From assembly GCA_008711295.1 (NCBI GenBank), contig VUYV01000392.1:80154-144153 (forward strand): DNA of 64,000 bases, read 5' to 3'. Below are positions 58,102 through 64,000 of this stretch, one piece after another (the stretch's first letter is position 1; every line of letters begins with the position of its first letter). This stretch comes from Anarhynchus alexandrinus (taxonomy: Eukaryota > Chordata > Aves > Charadriiformes > Charadriidae). The notes under the pieces were generated by a model. That model had not been told where the DNA came from. It saw only the letters and a program-made list of their open reading frames with translations, and did no database searches. A program made the translations under genes and the position numbers.

Positions 58102-58133
58102 ATGCAAATAAATGCAAATCGATGCATAATTAA
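58102..58133 (+). promoter_or_regulatory. three POU-type sites at 10-bp spacing
   Basis: Octamer ATGCAAAT occurs at 58102-58109 and 58112-58119, and ATGCATAATTAA occurs at 58122-58133. The starts are exactly 10 bp apart. The third site matches the remembered POU4/Brn3 consensus ATGCATAATTAAT over 12 bases. It lies in WHRN intron 1. Activity is inferred. Confidence 0.5.
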
Positions 58134-59289
58134 GGTGATGGCACACATTTAGCCCCGAGGCATCAAGGAAGCCCACGTCCCTGTCCCCTGGAAAGGTCAA
58201 ACGAAATCTTAGCTCCTTCTCCTTAACCCCTCCAAGGGCTGACACCCCCCATCCCCGCTTCAGGACAACACCTCTGTCACCTCCCATCCCCTCAAAGCCG
58301 GTCACTGCCCAGTGCATCCCTCAGGCAAGTCCAGGACAATTATAAAACCATCAGAAAACTCCGCAGAGCTTTATTTCAATGGAAATCTGTTATGTGCTTT
58401 TGTGCTTCCTGGGGGGTTGGGGGGCAATCTAGATTCCTCTTGTCTTCTCTTTCACCTCCACACCAAACAGCGCTGAAAAACACCACGAGAACCACCACCA
58501 AACCCCATCCTGTCTAGATACAGTTAACTCCTTGGTGGAAAAGCTAACTTTGAAAGAATCAACGGGGGGAAAACGAGCATGACGCTTGACTATGTGCCAA
58601 GGGTACCCAGTCAGTGCCTGCGGAAAGCAGAGTCCTGGCATCCTTCCCTGCCAACACATCCCACCCCGAGAGGCTCAGATGCAGTTTCCGAGTCCAGCAA
58701 TGAGAAGCTGGTGGGAACAGAGTTGCTCCCGGCTGCCCAGGGCCCCGCTTTGCCTCTATTTACTTGGTGGTCCGTGACTGGGAGAATTCACAGAGCACCC
58801 GGTCCAAAGAAACTAAGCCAAAATCATTTTAGCAGACGCATTGTCAGTTTAGGTGAGGGGATTTAGAGCCAAATAATTCTCTGAGCAGACGTGGCATTGA
58901 GGAAGGTGTCAAGAAAATCCATTGTCTTCCCTGAGGACAGAGGAACCGAATAAAAGATATTTTAACTCACCAGCTATGCTGCACACTAACGCTTTTGTTT
59001 TCTTCTAATGGACATTGGAAGGAAAGACATGTTTTTATCCTTCGGGTTATCCTATCAATTTCTCTACTGAGGCAAAACTGTTTATTTACAAGAAGCCCAC
59101 TAAATAACATTTATGCTCCAAGAACTCAAGGATGCCCTAACAATACTAACCCTGACGAACAAGCCAATACTGACGCCGAGTACTATCATCCTTGCATTAT
59201 GAAGAGAGGAGAGATTAAGGACCTCATTCTAATCTTTCGCATCAGTATAATGTCATTTGATTTCATTAGGGCTGATTGTGATTTGCCGG

Positions 59290-59395
59290 TGTAATGAAGG
59301 GAAACAGATGACTAAGTAACTTGCCCGCTGAGGGAAATCAGTGGCAGAGCAGCAAACGTAACCTGCTCCCAGCTCCAGTGCAGCACCTAAACCCC
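59290..59395 (-). mobile_element. MIR-type (CORE-SINE) relic
   Basis: GGGAAACAGATGACTAAGTA, then ACTTGCCCGCTGAGGG and AGTGGCAGAGC match the antisense of MIR (as remembered: AGGTTAAGTAACTTGCCCAAGG ... AGTGGCAGAGCTGGG), in the right order and spacing. It is old and gapped. Confidence 0.55.
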
Positions 59396-61048
59396 CCAAG
59401 TTCACCCCACTCCAAGTTACACATGATATTGGTTTGGTCAACTCAGATCAGCTCACGGTGACAACGGAGCATCGCCCCCCGGCCCGCGGCCGGTCCCTCA
59501 GTACCAGGCGAGGTGCGGCGCTCCAGCCCGCTCCACCGCGCGTCATCAGAGCCGCCCGTGAAACCAAGAACATCACTCGCCAGATGGGCGCTCTGTCACC
59601 GCCCTGAGCCCTTCCCTTTAAGGAGCATTAAAACTCATTTAAAATGCAGATGCCTCCCAGGCCAAGAGTGACCTCTTTCCCTCTCCCTTTTTCCTGGGGA
59701 GACATTCCGGGCACTTGGCACTTCCCACCCTCTCCCTCCCAGCTCAGCCGGCTGCAGAAGTTAAAATGGAAACTGCTGGCAGGACAGAAAAGCAGAAGGC
59801 TGTGGCATTGCACAGCACCTGTGTTTTAAGCTGTAGGTGCTTTCTTTGTGTGCAGTTCTTGGGGGTTTTTGTTTCCGAGCAGACCCAGAGACCAAAGAAC
59901 AGGTTACGGCTCTAACTATTAGGGTAGCTGCTACTCACATCCTCCTTTTCCATGCTCCAGCTACCTGAGCTCCCTTGGGAAAGGGAGAGCTTTCTAGGCT
60001 CTGGATCAGTCAGTAACTTCTAAAAATACAGAGACACAGAGAGAAGCGAGCAGGCATTTAAAGGAACAAGCCGGGTATCTTTACAGAATCAGGGGATCAA
60101 TGTATTGCTTTTGCTCCTCGTTCATCTCAACCACGACCGTGTGCAATGGTCCCACAACTCCAATTACTCAGAAGGGTTAAAAACCAAGCGAAGGAACCAA
60201 GCTGCATTCATTCCTACTAGCTGTTCCAGTGCCTGCACAGTGGACTGGTGACGACTGACTACAGCAAAGAAGCAGTCTCAGATAATGATAATCAATTAAT
60301 CGGGCATCACAAGAAACAATGAAATGAGATTTGCTTTCTTGTAAGCTGCCTGGAAGGTAAGATTGCTCTAAATATGCTTCCAAGGCTGAGGGCTGCACGT
60401 CTCTTCTGTCATTTCTCAGCGGTCTTTTAGCAATACCACCAGCGCCCAGAGCACGAGCAGCTGGAGCCCTTTCTACCTTGGATGAAATATTACGGTCCCT
60501 GAAGAAATCACTTTGTGTGCCATCATTAAAGTCCGAATGAATAGAATAGAACATAAAAAGAATTGTAATCTCCTTTTAATTATTTTAAATGCCCACTTGA
60601 CACTATCGAGCAGGAGACGGCAAGGCTGGTTTGGAAGGAGTGAAAACCTCTCTCTACCTGTGCAGGGAGCCCGAGGTGGCTGGCGAGGCGCTGAGATGCG
60701 ATGCAATCCCCCTCTGTGGCAGAGCAGCCTTCCCAGGCGGGGCTGCAGCAGGGAGGGAGAGGGGGCAGAGCACAGCGCTGCGTTCTGGAGAGCTTTTTTG
60801 TCCTTAACATCTGCCTCATCACAAGCTTTCCCCCGGCCCCACCGTATGTGCAGCAAAACCCACTGCTTCTCTCCAAAGCCGCTCTGAAGAACCCAAGACA
60901 GTGGACTTGAATTACCCCAGTTCCTTCAGAATAAACCCAATGTGAGGCTATTGACTTTGGCAAAGCTACCACAGATTTACACCAAGACGAAAAGAATCAC
61001 TCTCCCTAAGACCGATGAATACAAGTTAGTCTAGTTTTGGTGATTTTC

Positions 61049-61557
61049 ACAGAATCACAGAATGGTCTGGGTTGGAAGGGACCTTGAAGACCATCCAGTT
61101 CCACCCCCTGCCCTGGGCAGGGACACCTCCCACCAGCCCAGGTTGCTCCAAGCCCCGTCCAACCTGGCCTTGAACACCTCCAGGGATGGGGCAGCCACAG
61201 CTTCTCTGGGCAACCTGCGCCAGGGGCTCACCACCCTCAAAGGGAAACATTTCTTCCTCATATCTCATCTAAACCTCCCCTCTTTCAGTGTAAAACCATT
61301 CCCCCTCACCCCATCGCTCCCCTCCATGATCCAGAGACCCCCCCCAGCTCTCCTGTAGCCCCTTTAGGCACTGGAAGGGGCTCTAAGGTCTCCCTGGAGC
61401 CTTCTCTTCTCCAGGCTGAACCCCCCCAACTCTCCCAGCCTGTCCCCACTGCAGAGGAGCTCCAGCCCTCACAGCATCTCCATGGCCTCCTCTGGCCCTG
61501 CTCCAACAGCTCCGTGTCTTTCCTATGTTGGGGCTCCAGAGCCGGACACAAGCTTTT
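61049..61557 (-). mobile_element. CR1 LINE 3' fragment
   Basis: It starts CACAGAATCACAGAATGGTC and ends near CCAGAGCCGGACACAAGC. It is sense relative to WHRN. A short TTTTTTGATCAATTTT direct repeat follows (about 61553-61588). Confidence 0.94.
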
Positions 61558-62084
61558 TTGATCAATTTTTTTTGATCAATTTTGATCAAGCTCACCCGGG
61601 TTTGCCCAGCTGTCGGCATGAACAGAAAGACACAGCGGGGCAAATGGTGGAATCAGCACAGCTCTTTGGAGGCCGGTGGAGCTCATTAAGCCAAATCCTC
61701 AATCAGGAATGATCCATCGGAGTCATGATATCTTATGCTTTCTCTTCTCCCCTTCCTCCCTAACTTATCTAAAGGACATAAAAACCTACTGCAAAGCAAC
61801 AAAAGTAAAGGGTGGAGGAGAAAGGGAGTGCGACTTTAATGCAAACCCCAGAATAGAGGAGAAATACCTCCCGGTGTAACGTTTTGATGATGTAAAACCA
61901 CAAGCAGGTCAATTTTAACCACTCTGGACAAAATATTACAACTTATCAATACAAACTTTCAGCACAACCGCTACAATATCAACCCTGCACTATATAGCAA
62001 GGCTGATGAAAGCCAAGTGAGCTCTAAAAATACGAGAGACAATACAAACTTCTCCACTTACACCATAATTCAAGTGACAGTGAT

Positions 62085-62310
62085 CTTTTGCTAAAGTGCA
62101 CTCTTGAATGCTGGAATGATAGAGCTATAATTGTAATGGAGTCATTTAATTTTGATTTGGATGAAAAGGAGAGCACGAAGCAGACAAGGCATAAAACTCT
62201 GCTACTCCCATAAAGGTTAAGAAGCTGGTCATTAAGTGAATTGATTTGGAGTGCTTAAGTAATCTTGTCATTTAAGTCAGAATTCTACCTTTTATCTAAT
62301 TTACACTAAA
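62085..62310. promoter_or_regulatory. AT-rich block resembling a conserved non-coding element
   Basis: A 220-bp run has dense homeodomain/NKX-like motifs (TATAATTGTAATGG, CATTTAATTTTGATTTGG, GGTCATTAAGTGAATTGA, CTTAAGTAATC) and no repeat signature. This is an inference from composition only. Confidence 0.3.
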
Positions 62311-64000
62311 ATATCTCCAAATCCCACTGCACTGGTCACAGTCCACCAGTCAGTTTTCAGCTGGGACAGCGTGCAGCTCATTGCTTTTGTCTTCTTTGCC
62401 CAGCGTTGTGGTCATTTGGTGCCACGATTCCGCTTTTGGTACAACACGGCTCTGAGTGATGCCTGAAAATACAAGACAGAAGATGGAAATTGCTCCCACC
62501 CCACAGGCAGTGCCTCTCCTGCTGGAGAGGACATCTGGAAAGGCTGGGGTACCCCTGCGTGGCTGGGGTGCATGAGAAGGCGGCCATGGAGCTATCACGA
62601 TTTGTAAAATGAACGCAATAACTACCCTGGGAATGCTCCTACAAGACCGCACAAAACAAGTTAAGACTACGTATTTATTCACCGCTCCAGCTGAAGAGCT
62701 GCCTCCACTGCCTGTGCTCCCAGCTGGGCATCTCCCAGCACCCTGATAGACAGAAAGTTGATTTTTGGTTCAGTAAATTTGTCACGCTCAGCCCTGGAGA
62801 GAGCGACGTGCTCGGGAGCAGACCAGGGCAGCGCTGGAAGAGCCTTCCTGATCTCTGCCATCGTCTTACGCCCCAAAGAACAAGCGTTGACAACTTCTCT
62901 CGCAACACTATGTTCTGCATATTATGAATAACAAGGCTGCCCTAGCCAGACAGCTCCTTGCTGCAGGACAGTCGAGATGGAAGCGCGGCAACGGGAACGC
63001 GCTCCTCCTCAGACAGATGGAGAGCCAGACCATCGCTGCACACGCAGCAATGGGAGCTGCGCTTGAATCAGACAGCTTCTGACCGAGAGAGATCACCACA
63101 TCTACTCCTCTAAAGCAGGCAGACAGCGTTTGGGAGACGGAGCCACGCAGCCGTGGCTTTGTATTAAGAAAGCCGCTCGCTGCATTTGATCCCGAGTACA
63201 ATGTATGCATAAATTCCGGGACCAAACCCAGCTCCTGTACAAGCCTGTTTATCCAACGTTTCCCTCTCCACCGATCCCCTCCAGAGCAGACCAACAGCCA
63301 TCAGTGGGGATGTCGGTGAGGTTTACTCTGCTCCAGACCAGACCACAGCCAGAGGCCTTTGCGGAGCTGGTAACACGTCACGACTGAGCCCGAGATCCCG
63401 GGTTTCAAGGGGAAGCAGAGAACACGGGGTCAAGCCGCCCTGTACATCACCCTCTCTCGTCCCTGCAGCTCTGACACCCTGCACGATGTCCAAAACAGGA
63501 GGCTGAGGTGTTTGTATCTTAACCCCAGGGAAACCCTCCGAACACTGCACTTCAGCATCACTGAAGGCGACCTGCTCTTCGTTTTCCCCCCCTCCCAAAT
63601 GCAGCACGCAAGGACAAATTAGCACTTGCTTAATTTTAAAATCTCCAAAGGAACTCTCACAGCTGTACTGTAAATCACCCTGCGACTCTTCCCAAGGGAA
63701 GTGTTTCTACCACCGCTACACGGGTCACAAACCCCTTCCCAGAGGGAACAGGAGCGCAGGAGCTCTAGAAGATGCTGGCACAACTGGGCGCGTGACAAAG
63801 CTGTTGTTTAAAGAAGTCCAGCTCACAAGCAGACAATTTCTAAGCTTCTCTTGCCTATCAGGATGACATTAACAAAATATAGCTCTTGTCACAAAACAAC
63901 CCCTTGGCAAACTGCGTGCTGCAGGAATTATTTCTGTGCAGGAAGCACTTAGTTTCACTCAGTATTAATAGTGTCTAAAAGACATCACGTACATTGTATT

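Larger units (their letters stand above)
43166..64000 (-). other. WHRN: WHRN intron 1 (3' part) and sequence upstream
   Basis: No coding sequence was recognised in this 20.8-kb stretch. Because exon 1 is absent, it is assigned to intron 1. It holds CR1 fragments, a (CA)n microsatellite, the apparent 47-56 kb duplications with single-N junctions, a POU-site array (58102-58133), a MIR-like relic (59290-59395) and AT-rich blocks. The stretches 43.2-45.4, 57.6-58.1, 59.4-61.0 and 62.4-64.0 kb otherwise show nothing nameable. Confidence 0.75.

Noticed and set aside
1..64000. CRISPR arrays, bacterial operons, endogenous retrovirus genes or a novel multi-gene system
   Set aside because: I read for spaced direct repeats, LTR pairs with gag/pol motifs and clustered compact ORFs and saw none. 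The window is one vertebrate gene with repeat-bearing introns.

Overview
This window is nuclear DNA from a bird. The evidence is about twenty chicken-repeat-1 (CR1) LINE fragments with the avian 3' end (tandem ATTCTRTG-type octamers), a GC-rich microchromosome-like composition, and a single vertebrate gene with long introns. That gene is whirlin (WHRN/DFNB31), on the minus strand. It is a PDZ scaffold of hair-cell stereocilia and of the photoreceptor periciliary region. I could place eleven coding exons, which correspond to exons 2-12 of the 12-exon mammalian gene as I remember it. All junctions have GT/AG splice sites and consistent phase, and together they give 2163 nt, or 720 residues plus a stop. 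Exon 1 (the first harmonin-homology domain and most of PDZ1) is not in the window and must lie beyond base 64000.

Layout from left to right on the + strand, which is 3' to 5' for the gene. Bases 1-230 are a G-rich GGGAT-type minisatellite just past the poly(A) signal (396-401). The 3' UTR and PDZ3 exons 12, 11 and 10 lie at 402-2793. The proline-rich exon 9 and small exon 8 lie at 4978-6054. Intron 7 (6055-14247) holds two CR1s, a 49-bp minisatellite and a CpG-rich patch with an X-box. Exons 7 and 6 (HHD2), the 37-nt exon 5 and exon 4 (PDZ2 second half) lie at 14248-17426. Intron 3 (17427-29238) contains a CpG-island-like block. Exon 3 (PDZ2 first half) is at 29239-29364, with a CR1 end almost touching its splice acceptor. 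Intron 2 (29365-42949) carries an N gap. Exon 2 (end of PDZ1) is at 42950-43165. The rest, 43166-64000, is part of intron 1.

Bases 47.0-55.75 kb look like an assembly problem. Single N characters separate blocks in which the end of one block equals the start of the next (1.36 kb and 2.09 kb overlaps), as expected from contig ends that were never merged. About 3.5 kb of apparent tandem duplication is therefore probably false.

I found no second protein-coding gene, no RNA gene, no intact retroelement and no CRISPR or other microbial-type system. The observations most worth checking are non-coding: a three-site POU array with exact 10-bp spacing in intron 1, an RFX X-box in a CpG-rich patch in intron 7, and the CR1-derived splice-acceptor environment of exon 3. 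Statements about human WHRN come from memory, not from a search.
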